18,256 nt of DNA from Comamonadaceae bacterium (GTDB lineage: Bacteria > Pseudomonadota > Gammaproteobacteria > Burkholderiales > Burkholderiaceae_C). The stretch is from the NCBI GenBank assembly GCA_947374505.1, contig CANCCE010000029.1:1-18256 (forward strand). The letters run 5' to 3'. This document shows, in pieces, positions 1 through 7,737 of this stretch; the stretch's first letter is position 1; the number at the start of each line of letters is the position of its first letter. The notes below the pieces were generated by a model. The model was not told where the DNA came from. It saw only the letters and a program-made list of their open reading frames with translations, and ran no database searches. Position numbers and translations under genes: made by a program.

Positions 1-75
1 CAAGCTCAACATGCCTCGAGACGGGCAACCCGACTTTTCGAATCGTTACCTTCGTGACTCTTTCTTGAGCTTTTG

Positions 76-93
76 TGTGATCAAAACGTCACA
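76..93. promoter_or_regulatory. Possible regulator-binding inverted repeat (CRP-like half-sites)
   Basis: The half-sites TGTGA (76-80) and TCACA (89-93) form an inverted repeat, separated by 8 bases. The classic CRP/FNR-family site has the same half-sites with a 6-base spacer, so the fit is imperfect. It lies 64 bases upstream of the small gene starting at 157, in the only part of the left end with no recognisable coding sequence (1-156). No convincing -35/-10 pair was found beside it. It could be chance. Confidence 0.2.
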
Positions 94-144
94 TTCAAAG
101 CTTAGGATGAGTCAAGTTGTTGTTCGCACATCGACATTTCGTTT

Positions 145-148
145 AGGA
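145..148 (+). promoter_or_regulatory. Ribosome binding site for the 73-residue protein
   Basis: An AGGA element ends 8 bases before the ATG at 157, which is good Shine-Dalgarno spacing. It is one of the clearer ribosome sites in the window and a main reason to believe the small gene is translated. Confidence 0.5.
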
Positions 149-156
149 CATTCATC

Positions 157-378
157 ATGGCCAGTTCACAGTACCGCATTGAAAGTAGCAGTCCTCTGCG
201 CGGCAGTCTGCTGCCGCAAAACAGTTCCCGGCAGATTTACAACGACCGCGGTTTAGCCGTTGCAGTCGCGGTCAAAAGCTTGACCGATCCAACCCGCCAG
301 CACATCCGTGTGGTTCATGTGGACACCGGTGAGGTGGTGTTTGAAACTGACCCGATCGGGCACGACCACCCGGCCTGA
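157..378 (+). CDS. Small hypothetical protein (73 aa)
   Basis: Not recognised. The product would be 73 residues, soluble, with no signal peptide, membrane segment or cysteine. Its second half contains alternating hydrophobic and polar stretches (AVAVAVKSL near residue 35 and HIRVVHVDTGEVVFETDP near 49-66), which read like a small beta-sheet or beta-hairpin fold. The DTGEVV turn faintly recalls the C-terminus of FlaG-type proteins, but that is not enough to assign it. Support for being real is an AGGA ribosome site 8 bases before the ATG, protein-like composition, and same-strand placement before the lipocalin-like gene, whose likely start lies 53 bases after this stop. A longer out-of-frame ORF from base 11 looks non-protein-like. 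Function unknown. Confidence 0.5.
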   Translation: MASSQYRIESSSPLRGSLLPQNSSRQIYNDRGLAVAVAVKSLTDPTRQHIRVVHVDTGEVVFETDPIGHDHPA

Positions 379-387
379 GTTGGCCGG
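370..387. other. Perfect 6-bp hairpin over the stop codon of the small gene
   Basis: CCGGCC (370-375) pairs with GGCCGG (382-387) around a 6-base loop that contains the TGA stop codon (376-378). No U-run follows, so it is not a canonical intrinsic terminator. It could protect the 3' end of the message or modulate read-through into the downstream gene. Confidence 0.35.
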
Positions 388-397
388 CTGGTCTCGT

Positions 398-414
398 GCT
401 GCGAGAATCGCAGC
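398..414. other. Perfect 7-bp hairpin with a GAA loop upstream of the lipocalin-like gene
   Basis: GCTGCGA (398-404) pairs exactly with TCGCAGC (408-414) around a three-base GAA loop. It is followed by a moderately T-rich stretch (ATGACTTTGTACTTT) rather than a true U-run, and it ends 17 bases before the ATG at 432. It may be a weak terminator or attenuator between the small gene and the next one, or a structure limiting translation of the latter. Confidence 0.35.
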
Positions 415-431
415 ATGACTTTGTACTTTCC

Positions 432-1514
432 ATGCTGACGCGGCGCGCACTCGTGGCTGCCAGCGCAGCCGGCATGGCTTCGGCCAGTGTGCCCCTTGCT
501 GCCTGGTCTTTACCAGCGCGCACGCTAAGCTTTCCACGCGACCACGGCGCTCATCCGGAGCTACGCACAGAGTGGTGGTACATCACTGGCCATGCCAGCA
601 CACTGACCTCAGACCACCGTGAGTTCGGTTTTCAGCTGACCTTTTTTCGAACCCGTGTCGATGCAACCCAAGCCATGCAGTCGAAGTTTGCAGCGCAGCA
701 ACTCATCTTTGCGCATGCCGCGGTGACCGATATACAGGGCCAAAAACTTTGGCACGACCAACGCATTGCCCGAGCCGGTTTTGGTGTGGCGGTCGCCAGC
801 ACGCAAGACACCCAACTCAAGCTCAATGACTGGACTTTGCAGCGCGATACGGCTGAGCCCAGCCGCTACAACGCCAGCTTGCCGGCCACCGATTTCGCGC
901 TACAACTGCAAATGAATGAAACACAGCCGCTGATGTTGCAGGGTCAAAACGGCCTGTCGCGCAAAGGCCCCGAGGTGCGCCAAGCCAGTTACTACTACAG
1001 CCACCCGCAGCTGAACACCCGCGGCAAAATCACCTTGCGAGGACAGGCTTTCGACGTGGCGGGCAAAGCTTGGTTAGACCACGAGTGGAGCGAAGAACTG
1101 CTGCATCCCGATGCCCAAGGCTGGGACTGGATCGGCATGAACCTGGACGATGGCAGCGCGCTCACGGCTTTTCAGTTACGCACGGCCAGCGGGGGCGCGA
1201 TCTGGGACGGCGGTTCTTTTCGTTCGGCCAAGGGGGCGCTAACGATCTTCAAACGCGGCGACGTGACTTTCAAACCGGTCAGGCGTTGGACCAGCCCGCT
1301 GACGCAGGCGAGCTATCCGGTTGAGTGGCAGGTGCTCACGCCGACAGAGAGCTACACGGTCAAAGCAGTCATTGACAAGCAGGAACTCGACAGCCGCGCA
1401 TCGACCGGTGCAGTCTATTGGGAAGGTCTGAGCGAGCTGATCAACAGCCAAGGCCATCGCGTGGGCCGGGGCTACCTGGAAATGACAGGCTACGCCGCCG
1501 CGTTACGCCTCTGA
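432..1514 (+). CDS. AttH/CrtC-like lipocalin-domain protein, Tat-exported (360 aa)
   Basis: Member of the AttH / carotenoid 1,2-hydratase-like family (tandem lipocalin-like beta-barrel domains). Family hallmarks in order are HPELRTEWWYITGH (41-54), a GFQLTFFRTR strand, QLIFAHAAVTD, a YYYSHPQL segment, AWLDHEWS, GWDWIGMNLDDGSALTAFQLR-type residues, and GRGYLEMTGYA at the C-terminus. The N-terminus MLTRRALVAASAAG followed by a hydrophobic stretch is a twin-arginine (Tat) signal, so the protein should act in the periplasm or be anchored there. I chose ATG 432 because a GTG at 396 would put 12 residues and a hairpin ahead of the Tat motif. In many bacteria attH-like genes follow an FtsX-type ABC permease; no such gene is visible here, though the window edge is near. 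Its substrate is unknown, and true carotenoid hydration is not implied because no carotenoid genes are present. Its last four codons overlap the convergent monooxygenase gene. Confidence 0.85.
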   Translation: MLTRRALVAASAAGMASASVPLAAWSLPARTLSFPRDHGAHPELRTEWWYITGHASTLTSDHREFGFQLTFFRTRVDATQAMQSKFAAQQLIFAHAAVTDIQGQKLWHDQRIARAGFGVAVASTQDTQLKLNDWTLQRDTAEPSRYNASLPATDFALQLQMNETQPLMLQGQNGLSRKGPEVRQASYYYSHPQLNTRGKITLRGQAFDVAGKAWLDHEWSEELLHPDAQGWDWIGMNLDDGSALTAFQLRTASGGAIWDGGSFRSAKGALTIFKRGDVTFKPVRRWTSPLTQASYPVEWQVLTPTESYTVKAVIDKQELDSRASTGAVYWEGLSELINSQGHRVGRGYLEMTGYAAALRL

Positions 1515-3215
1515 GGTAAAACCCTTCAACCCTGTTGCCTGGGTTAAAACCGCCAGGGCATGAAGCGCATCATGGCCGCGCCAGGCGACGATTTGATCCG
1601 GCCGAATCAGCGCCAAAGGTGCTTCGTAAAGAGCACGAATCTCAGGCGCGGTATGCCGCACAATTTTCAAATCCATTTTGAGCATGATCGACGCGTCAAT
1701 GAAGGCTTGCACCTCGGGCGTAGAGACATCCGTGCCTAAATGCAACAACGTCCATTCAACATGGAACGTGTCGAACAAAGAACGGCCATCGGCCAACCAC
1801 GCATGCGGTGGTCGTCCGCCCGGGCAGGCAGTGGGTGTGTAGCTGTTGGCCGCATCGGGCGGCACCAGCGTGCCGTCGTGCACGATCAAGGGTGAGGTGT
1901 CATAACGCCCACCGAAGGTAACGCCGGGAATATTGAACTCCAGCCGGACATGCCGATCAAGGTAATCGCCAACCCTGTGGCGTTCAGCCGCGCCCACCTC
2001 GGAGTCTTCGTCCAACTGCGGCGGTGCCACCAACAGCCCAACTGAATCAGCAAACTGACGCGCATAGGCTGTGTTGCGTTCGGCCAGCGGTTTCCGTTCT
2101 TGCTCGTAGCTGGCCAGCAGCGCAGGCGGCGCTTGACCACGCATCACGCTGGCGAGTTTCCAGCCCAGATTCACCGCATCTTCAACCGCCGTGTTGTAGC
2201 CTAAGCCGCCGGTTGGCGTGAAAAGATGCGCGGCATCGCCAGCGATGAAAACGTGGCCTTGCTGAAAGCGTTGCGCCACCAAGGCATGGCCGGCCAGCCA
2301 CGTACCGACTGACAAAACCTCGATGGGAATCTCACAACCCATGACTTCGGCGAAGATACGGCGGGCATCGTCTGCCGTCCAAGACTCAGCGTCTTCGCCG
2401 TCTTGCACCGCCGCATGAAAGGCAAATTCACCACAGCCATCCACCGTCGCAATAAAACCGCGGCGCTGCGCGTTGACCGCCACATACATCCAGGCGCGGT
2501 CATGTGGCAAAGCGTCGTAAAAAGCTGGTGCGCGTATGTAGGCGGCAAACATCGTGCCGCCCATGAAGTGCCGCTTGACACCGCTGGAGCCACCCCAGCC
2601 AATACCGAGCGCTTGGCGCACACGGCTGCGTGGGCCATCAGCGCCGACCAAATAACGCGCCTGCACCCGCCGTGACTCGCCACTTGCGACACAGCGGATG
2701 GTGGCTTGAACAGGGTACTCACCGTCTGATTGATCTTCAAAACCATCCAGTGACCAGCCGTAACGGATATCGCAGTCAGACCATTTCCCGGCATGCCGGC
2801 GCAGCACCACCTCCACATACTTTTGCGACACGCGGTGCGGTAATTCAGCTGCACTCCACGAACCCGACAAACCCTTGACGGACGCCACAGCTTGAGCCGC
2901 CGTGGGTAAACGCAGACGCGCCAGTTCATGCGCCGTGAAGCGCGTGAAGTAGGCGATGTCACTTGGATGGTCTGGCGGCAGACCTTCAGCGCGTATTTCA
3001 TGTGCAAAACCCAACCGCCTGAAATGCTCCATGGTGCGGGCTTGGGTGGCGTTGGCCTGCGGGTTGAAAGCCGTGCCGGGTTTTGGGTCCACCAACAGAC
3101 AACGGATGCCACGCTGACCGAGCTCGTTGGCCAGCATCAGTCCGCACGGGCCACCGCCGGCGATCAATACATCAACGGTCAACGGCGCATGGGACATGTC
3201 GGCATCAAAGGGCAT
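1503..3215 (-). CDS. FAD-dependent aromatic monooxygenase (group A flavoprotein, 570 aa)
   Basis: Single-component NAD(P)H- and FAD-dependent hydroxylase of the PheA/TfdB/MhpA type, expected to insert one oxygen atom into an aromatic or polyketide-like substrate in the cytoplasm. Visible motifs are the dinucleotide fold VLIAGGGPCGLMLANEL (16-31), the NAD(P)H/FAD motif YLVGADGPRSR (188-198), and the FAD-ribityl motif GDAAHLFTPTGGLGYN (326-341). A C-terminal thioredoxin-like domain (about 430-570) carries the PGGRPPHAWL...GRSLFD pattern. Length is normal for the family. The start at 3215 has a weak GGA element upstream; an internal ATG at 3197 has none. The gene is last in the marR-pump strand run, 98 bases after emrB, so co-transcription is plausible but unproven. 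That gap shows no convincing promoter or terminator. Substrate cannot be named; the pump context suggests a toxic aromatic or drug. Its 3' end overlaps the attH-like gene by 12 bases. Confidence 0.88.
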   Translation of the reverse strand: MPFDADMSHAPLTVDVLIAGGGPCGLMLANELGQRGIRCLLVDPKPGTAFNPQANATQARTMEHFRRLGFAHEIRAEGLPPDHPSDIAYFTRFTAHELARLRLPTAAQAVASVKGLSGSWSAAELPHRVSQKYVEVVLRRHAGKWSDCDIRYGWSLDGFEDQSDGEYPVQATIRCVASGESRRVQARYLVGADGPRSRVRQALGIGWGGSSGVKRHFMGGTMFAAYIRAPAFYDALPHDRAWMYVAVNAQRRGFIATVDGCGEFAFHAAVQDGEDAESWTADDARRIFAEVMGCEIPIEVLSVGTWLAGHALVAQRFQQGHVFIAGDAAHLFTPTGGLGYNTAVEDAVNLGWKLASVMRGQAPPALLASYEQERKPLAERNTAYARQFADSVGLLVAPPQLDEDSEVGAAERHRVGDYLDRHVRLEFNIPGVTFGGRYDTSPLIVHDGTLVPPDAANSYTPTACPGGRPPHAWLADGRSLFDTFHVEWTLLHLGTDVSTPEVQAFIDASIMLKMDLKIVRHTAPEIRALYEAPLALIRPDQIVAWRGHDALHALAVLTQATGLKGFTSEA

Positions 3216-3313
3216 ATTGAAATTCCGGGCTTGAAAGAAAACCCTACCTTAACCAAAACAGCGCCATCGATAAAGCGATGCGGCGAAATTGAGTTTTTCT
3301 CACAGTGGACTAT

Positions 3314-4924
3314 TCAATGCGCACCGCTGGCCGCGTCAGCACTTCCAGCACTGGCCTGTGAACTGCGGTCACGTCGCGTCAAAAAGACCAGTGGGATCAA
3401 GGCCAGAAAAATCAGCGCGGACGCGTAGAACACATCTGACGCCGCCAGCATATAGGCTTGTTGATCGACCAGACGGTTGATCGTCCCAAGTGCTTGTTCT
3501 GGCGTCAGGCCAGCGCTGGCCAAGCCTGAGAGCGCGTTGGTGGCGGCGGTACTGACAGGATTAACGGCATCGCTGAGCTGCGCATGGTGGAGCGAGGCGC
3601 GGTGTTGCCAGACGGTGGTCGCGATCGAGGTGCCAAAGGAGCCGGCAAGGATGCGCACAAAGTTCGACAGACCCGAGGCCGCAGGAATCTTGTCAGGTGA
3701 AATACCCGACAAGGTGATGGTTACCAAGGGAATGAAGAAACAAGCCATGGCAATGCCTTGAATCACGGTGGGGACCAGGATGGTGCTGATGTCAGCTTGG
3801 GTATTGAAGTTCGAGCGCATCCACAACACCACTGCAAAGACCACAAAAGACCCGACCGCGAGACGACGTGGGTCGAGCTTTTGGATATTTTTACCAATGA
3901 TCGGCGACAGCACCAAGGCCAGCAGTCCAACCGGCGCCAACACAATGCCAGCCTGCGTGGCGGTGTAACCCATGTATTGCTGAAGCCACAGCGGCAACAG
4001 CACGACATTGCCAAAAAAGAGGCCATAACCCACCGACAACGCAAGCGAGCCAGCCCAAAAATTACGACTCTTGAACAGCGTCAGATCGACCACCGGATGC
4101 TCCTCGGTCAACTCCCAGATGACGAAGGTGATCAAACCGACCAGCGCCACCAACCCCAGCACCAACACCTCGGTCGAATGGAACCAATCCAGTTCCTGAC
4201 CTTTGTCCAGCATGATTTGCAGTGCGCCGACCCAGAGCACCAACAGGGCCAAGCCAATGGTGTCAATCGGTAGTTTGCGTATCGTACTTTCGCGCTTGCG
4301 AAAGATCCGCCAAGTGATGAAGGCCGAGCCAAAGCCGACCGGAATGTTGATATAGAAAATCCAAGGCCAAGCAACGTTGTCGGTGATCCAGCCGCCCAGT
4401 AGCGGCCCGAGCACCGGTGCGATCAATGTGGTCATGGACCACATGGCCATCGCCAAGCCAGCCAGTGCGCGCGGATAACTCGACAGTAGCAATGACTGCG
4501 ACAGCGGAATCAAGGGACCAGCCACCAAGCCCTGCAGCACGCGAAAAATAATCAAGGTGGTCATGTTGGGCGCGAGGCCACACAGCCATGAAGCGATCAC
4601 AAACAAAATCACGCTGGCGGTGAACAGCCGGACCTGTCCAAAGCGCTGTGACAGCCAACCCGTCAAGGGCACGGCAATCGCATTGGCCACACCAAAACTG
4701 GTGATCACCCACGTGCCTTGGTTTGGGCTGACGCCGAGGTCGCCGGCAATCGCAGGCAAGGAGACGTTGGCAATCGACGAGTCCAACACATTCATGAAGG
4801 TGGCGGCGGACAGTGCCAAAGTGCCCCACAGCCGGGCCGAACCCGTCAATGGTGCGTGGATGACCGCCGCTGCAGGTGACGCTGGTGGACTGTTCGCGAT
4901 GTCAGCGCTGGGTGTTTGAGCCAT
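3314..4924 (-). CDS. emrB: EmrB-type multidrug efflux MFS transporter (DHA2 family, 536 aa)
   Basis: Inner-membrane proton/drug antiporter with about 14 transmembrane helices, the energy-coupling part of an EmrAB-outer-membrane channel pump. DHA2 signatures are visible: motif D1 LDSSIANVSLP (47-57), motif A GWLSQRFGQVRLF (89-101), motif B RVLQG with its conserved Arg128, and motif C APVLGPLLGGWI (169-180). After it comes the loop WPWIFYINIPVGF typical of EmrB. It is slightly longer than Escherichia coli EmrB (about 512 residues) because of a proline/alanine-rich cytoplasmic N-terminus and a Ser/Ala-rich tail. The ATG lies 17 bases after the emrA stop, with AGGA about 12 bases upstream, so the two are surely co-transcribed. 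The family exports uncouplers, hydrophobic acids and antibiotics; the substrate here is unknown. Confidence 0.93.
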   Translation of the reverse strand: MAQTPSADIANSPPASPAAAVIHAPLTGSARLWGTLALSAATFMNVLDSSIANVSLPAIAGDLGVSPNQGTWVITSFGVANAIAVPLTGWLSQRFGQVRLFTASVILFVIASWLCGLAPNMTTLIIFRVLQGLVAGPLIPLSQSLLLSSYPRALAGLAMAMWSMTTLIAPVLGPLLGGWITDNVAWPWIFYINIPVGFGSAFITWRIFRKRESTIRKLPIDTIGLALLVLWVGALQIMLDKGQELDWFHSTEVLVLGLVALVGLITFVIWELTEEHPVVDLTLFKSRNFWAGSLALSVGYGLFFGNVVLLPLWLQQYMGYTATQAGIVLAPVGLLALVLSPIIGKNIQKLDPRRLAVGSFVVFAVVLWMRSNFNTQADISTILVPTVIQGIAMACFFIPLVTITLSGISPDKIPAASGLSNFVRILAGSFGTSIATTVWQHRASLHHAQLSDAVNPVSTAATNALSGLASAGLTPEQALGTINRLVDQQAYMLAASDVFYASALIFLALIPLVFLTRRDRSSQASAGSADAASGAH

Positions 4925-4941
4925 GAATGGATGCGGTCCTG

Positions 4942-6186
4942 TCAGTGCGCTGAACGAGCAGGTGTTGACTTACCGGTATTTGCGGCGATCACGCGGTGGA
5001 CGTCGGCATTGGCCGCCTCGGCAGCACGGTCAGTCAAAGTGCTGGCCAGCGGTGCTGCGACGGGCACGTCGGCCAGCACTTTGCCACTTTGGTTTGTCAC
5101 ATCAACGTCGACGTCCATCGACAAGCCAACACGCAAAGGTTTGTCGGCGAGCTGCTGTGCATCCAGCGCGATGCGCACGGGAACGCGCTGCACCACCTTG
5201 ATCCAGTTGCCTGTGGCGTTTTGCGCGGGCAGCAACGAAAAGGCGGCACCGGTGCCGATACCAACGCCGCTCACAGTCCCCTTGTATTCGACTTTTTTGC
5301 CGTACAGGTCAGCCACCACACGGGCCGGCTGGCCGATACGGATATGCCGCAACTGCACTTCTTTGAAGTTTGCATCAACCCACACATTGCTGAGCGGAAT
5401 CACGGCCATCAGCGCTGTACCGGCAGCCACGCGCTGACCCAACTGGACCGAGCGCTTGGCAATATAGCCGTCGACCGGTGCCAGCAAGGCCGTGCGCTGC
5501 GTTGCCAGATGCGCTTCGCGCACCTTGGCTGCGGCCTGTTGCACGCTCGGGTGAAGTTCAAGGTTGGTGCCATCTGTCAGCGCCTGATTGCTGTTGAGTT
5601 GCTCACGCGCCGCATTGACACCCGCCTCTGCGGCAGCCAAGGTGCTGCGCGCGGTGGTCAATTGCGATTGCGCATGATTGATTTCTTCTTTGGACACCGC
5701 ACCATTGCCGCTGAGCGACTGGCGACGGGCCAGGTCGTCGGTGGCGCGTGCCACATCGCCCTGCGCCCGCAGCACTTCAGCGTCGCGCAGGCGAACCTGC
5801 GCGGCGAGTGCGCCGTTGTTGGCGTAGAGCGTGCGCACTTGACGCACCGCTAGAGCCAGCGCAGCCTCGGCCTGATCAAGAGCAACGCGGGCATCGGCTG
5901 GATCCAGCCGCACCAAAGTCTGGCCGGCTTTCACGAAGTCAGTGTCATCAGCAAGAATAGCCATCACCGTGCCACCCATTTGTGGCGTGATCTGAATCAC
6001 ATGGCCTTGCACGTAGGCGTTGTCAGTGGCTTCGTAATGGCTGGCAACGACGTAGTCGTAAACGCTCCAAGCCACCACACTGAGCACAACCACGCTGGCC
6101 AGCACAGTGAGGGCTTTTTTGCGCTGCGCGCTTTTGGTGTTCAAGGTCGACGGCTGCGCGGCGGTAGAAGATTGGGGTGCGGTCAT
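4942..6186 (-). CDS. emrA: EmrA-type membrane-fusion (periplasmic adaptor) protein (414 aa)
   Basis: Links EmrB in the inner membrane to the outer-membrane channel encoded just upstream. Order of parts: a short cytoplasmic tail with basic residues (AQRKKA), one transmembrane helix (about 25-46), and the EmrA/HlyD entry strand YEATDNAYVQGHV (51-63). Next come half of the lipoyl-like barrel (ITPQMGGTV...), a long alanine/glutamine-rich alpha-helical hairpin (about 95-215), the returning lipoyl half APVDGYIAKRSVQLGQRV, and a beta-barrel domain with WVDANFKEVQL. I chose ATG 6186 because the frame extends only to a TTG at 6213 and the ATG gives a normal N-terminus. The 94-base gap to the preceding channel gene is the longest within the pump genes and shows no convincing promoter. 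Length is close to E. coli EmrA (390). Confidence 0.93.
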   Translation of the reverse strand: MTAPQSSTAAQPSTLNTKSAQRKKALTVLASVVVLSVVAWSVYDYVVASHYEATDNAYVQGHVIQITPQMGGTVMAILADDTDFVKAGQTLVRLDPADARVALDQAEAALALAVRQVRTLYANNGALAAQVRLRDAEVLRAQGDVARATDDLARRQSLSGNGAVSKEEINHAQSQLTTARSTLAAAEAGVNAAREQLNSNQALTDGTNLELHPSVQQAAAKVREAHLATQRTALLAPVDGYIAKRSVQLGQRVAAGTALMAVIPLSNVWVDANFKEVQLRHIRIGQPARVVADLYGKKVEYKGTVSGVGIGTGAAFSLLPAQNATGNWIKVVQRVPVRIALDAQQLADKPLRVGLSMDVDVDVTNQSGKVLADVPVAAPLASTLTDRAAEAANADVHRVIAANTGKSTPARSAH

Positions 6187-6280
6187 GAGAGAGCTTTCAG
6201 GAAATACGGGCAAAGTTGTGCACGGCGCAGGTGGCGTCAGATGCAGTTAGGTAGAAATATGAAAAAAGCCTGTCGCTTGT

Positions 6281-7726
6281 TTAGCGGGCCGCTACAAAGC
6301 GGCTGGCTTCGCCGCCACCAAGGGCATGCATCAGCATCACCCGTGTCTCAAGTGCGCGTGCCGCGAGGTCGACACCAACACGGCGCTGTGTCAAAACACC
6401 GGTTTCAGCGCTCAAGACGGTCAGGTAATTCGCCAAGCCGGCTTCGTAGCGTTGCAAGGCTATCTGGTGAGCCGCTTCGGCGGCAGCTTGCGCGGCGCGT
6501 TGTTCGTTTTGCTGGCGCAACACGGCTTGCGTTGAAGTGACTTGGTCGGCGACATCACGAGCAGCGTCGACAACGGCTGCGTGATAACTTTCAACCGCAG
6601 CGTCCAGCTCCGCCGTTTTGCCACGCAGATTGGCACGCAAACGGCCAGCATCAAAAATCGGCAACCGCAGCGCTGGGCCAACACCCCACTGCTGACTGCC
6701 GCCATTGAACAACCCCGGCAAACCAATGCTCGAAAAGCCGGCAAAACCGACCAAATTGATGTTGGGATAAAACTGGGATTTGGCGTTACGCACATCATTG
6801 CCGGCGGCTTCAACACGCCAGCGTGCAGCGACGATATCAGGACGGCTGCCGAGCACGTCGGCCGGAATCGTGCCGCTGAGAGCGACCTGCCGGATCGCGC
6901 TCAAGCCAGTTGGGACTGCAGCCAAAGCGCTGCTATCGCTGTCGCCCAGCAAAGCCGCCAGCGCATGGCGCGTCAACGCGGTTTGCTCCGCCAGGGCTTC
7001 AAGTTGCAGCCGCGCTTCGGGCAGGCCGGCTTCACTCAGACGAAGTTCCAGCCTGGTGTCCAGCCCCGCTTCAACGCGGCCGTGCACCAGCTGCAGGGTC
7101 TGTTGGCGCTGGGCCAAGGTGCGCTCGGCCACTGCTGTCTGTGCAGCCAGCCGGACCCACTGAAAATAAGTCCGCGCCACTTGGGTTGCAAGCAACACGT
7201 GCGCGGCCTGAGCGTCGGCCTCAGCCGCCTTCGCTGAGCCCAAAGCGGCGTCAAGCGCAGCCCGGTACTTGCCAAAAAAATCCAACTCCCAACTCGTGGT
7301 CAACTGGGCCGTGCCAGTGTCCAGCACAGTGCCACCAAATGGCGGTGGCACCATGCCGTTGGCGGTGAAGCGCTGATGGGTCAGGTCTACTTGCGCACCG
7401 AGTTGCGGCAGCGTAGCGCCCTTGGCGACTTCCATCACAGCCTGCGCACGAGCGAGCCGGGCCTGAGCGAGTTTGAGGCTGGGACTGTTGGCCAAGGCAC
7501 GCGCTTCTAACTGATTAAGTTGTTCATCACCGAAGTCGCGCCACCAGTCGGCGCGCACTTGCAATGCCGCGGCATTGTCTTGCGCTGATGACAACACCGG
7601 CTGTTTCAGCTGGGACTGTTGTTGAATACCCGAGAAGTCGGCGCAACCGGCCAAGCCAGCAGCCAATAAGGCGAGCACCAAAAGGCGGGAAGAAAAGCGC
7701 GGGGAAGTGACTGCGTTGGCGTTCAT
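6281..7726 (-). CDS. NodT/OprM-family outer-membrane efflux lipoprotein (481 aa)
   Basis: Trimeric outer-membrane channel of the TolC-like OMF class, completing the tripartite pump with EmrA and EmrB. The N-terminus has a lipoprotein signal ending in the lipobox LAGC (25-28), so Cys28 would be acylated. Two repeated OEP-type halves follow, each rich in alanine, glutamine and arginine helices. Typical phrases are WWRDFGDEQLNQL, LTTSWELDFFGKYR, GSRPDIVAARWRVEAAGNDV, FYPNINLVGF and LPIFDAGRLRANL. A frame extension to a GTG at 7816 is rejected because the lipoprotein signal begins directly at ATG 7726. That ATG is 11 bases after the marR stop and has no strong ribosome site, suggesting translation coupled to marR. 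The channel gene precedes emrA, an order common in betaproteobacterial emr operons. Confidence 0.92.
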   Translation of the reverse strand: MNANAVTSPRFSSRLLVLALLAAGLAGCADFSGIQQQSQLKQPVLSSAQDNAAALQVRADWWRDFGDEQLNQLEARALANSPSLKLAQARLARAQAVMEVAKGATLPQLGAQVDLTHQRFTANGMVPPPFGGTVLDTGTAQLTTSWELDFFGKYRAALDAALGSAKAAEADAQAAHVLLATQVARTYFQWVRLAAQTAVAERTLAQRQQTLQLVHGRVEAGLDTRLELRLSEAGLPEARLQLEALAEQTALTRHALAALLGDSDSSALAAVPTGLSAIRQVALSGTIPADVLGSRPDIVAARWRVEAAGNDVRNAKSQFYPNINLVGFAGFSSIGLPGLFNGGSQQWGVGPALRLPIFDAGRLRANLRGKTAELDAAVESYHAAVVDAARDVADQVTSTQAVLRQQNEQRAAQAAAEAAHQIALQRYEAGLANYLTVLSAETGVLTQRRVGVDLAARALETRVMLMHALGGGEASRFVAAR

Positions 7727-7737
7727 GGTTTGGCTTG

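Noticed and set aside
11..256. 81-codon plus-strand frame at the left edge
   Set aside because: No ribosome site, Cys/Ser/Arg-rich non-protein-like composition, and it overlaps the better-supported gene at 157.
432..1514. Reading the CrtC-like gene as a carotenoid biosynthesis enzyme
   Set aside because: No carotenoid genes nearby, and the Tat signal places it outside the cytoplasm. The AttH-like branch of the family is the safer call.
2201..3112. 303-codon same-strand alternative frame inside the monooxygenase
   Set aside because: The overlapping frame carries all three flavoprotein motifs; the alternative product is Trp/Arg/Cys-rich noise.
4996..5853. 285-codon open frame antisense to emrA
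   Set aside because: Shadow of the GC-biased emrA codons; Cys/His/Arg-rich with no recognisable domain.
6262..6278. Minus-strand AAGC-GACAG-GCTT followed by a T-run after the NodT gene, resembling an intrinsic terminator
   Set aside because: The stem is only 4 bp with an A-T half, too weak to terminate. A terminator here would also split the pump genes.
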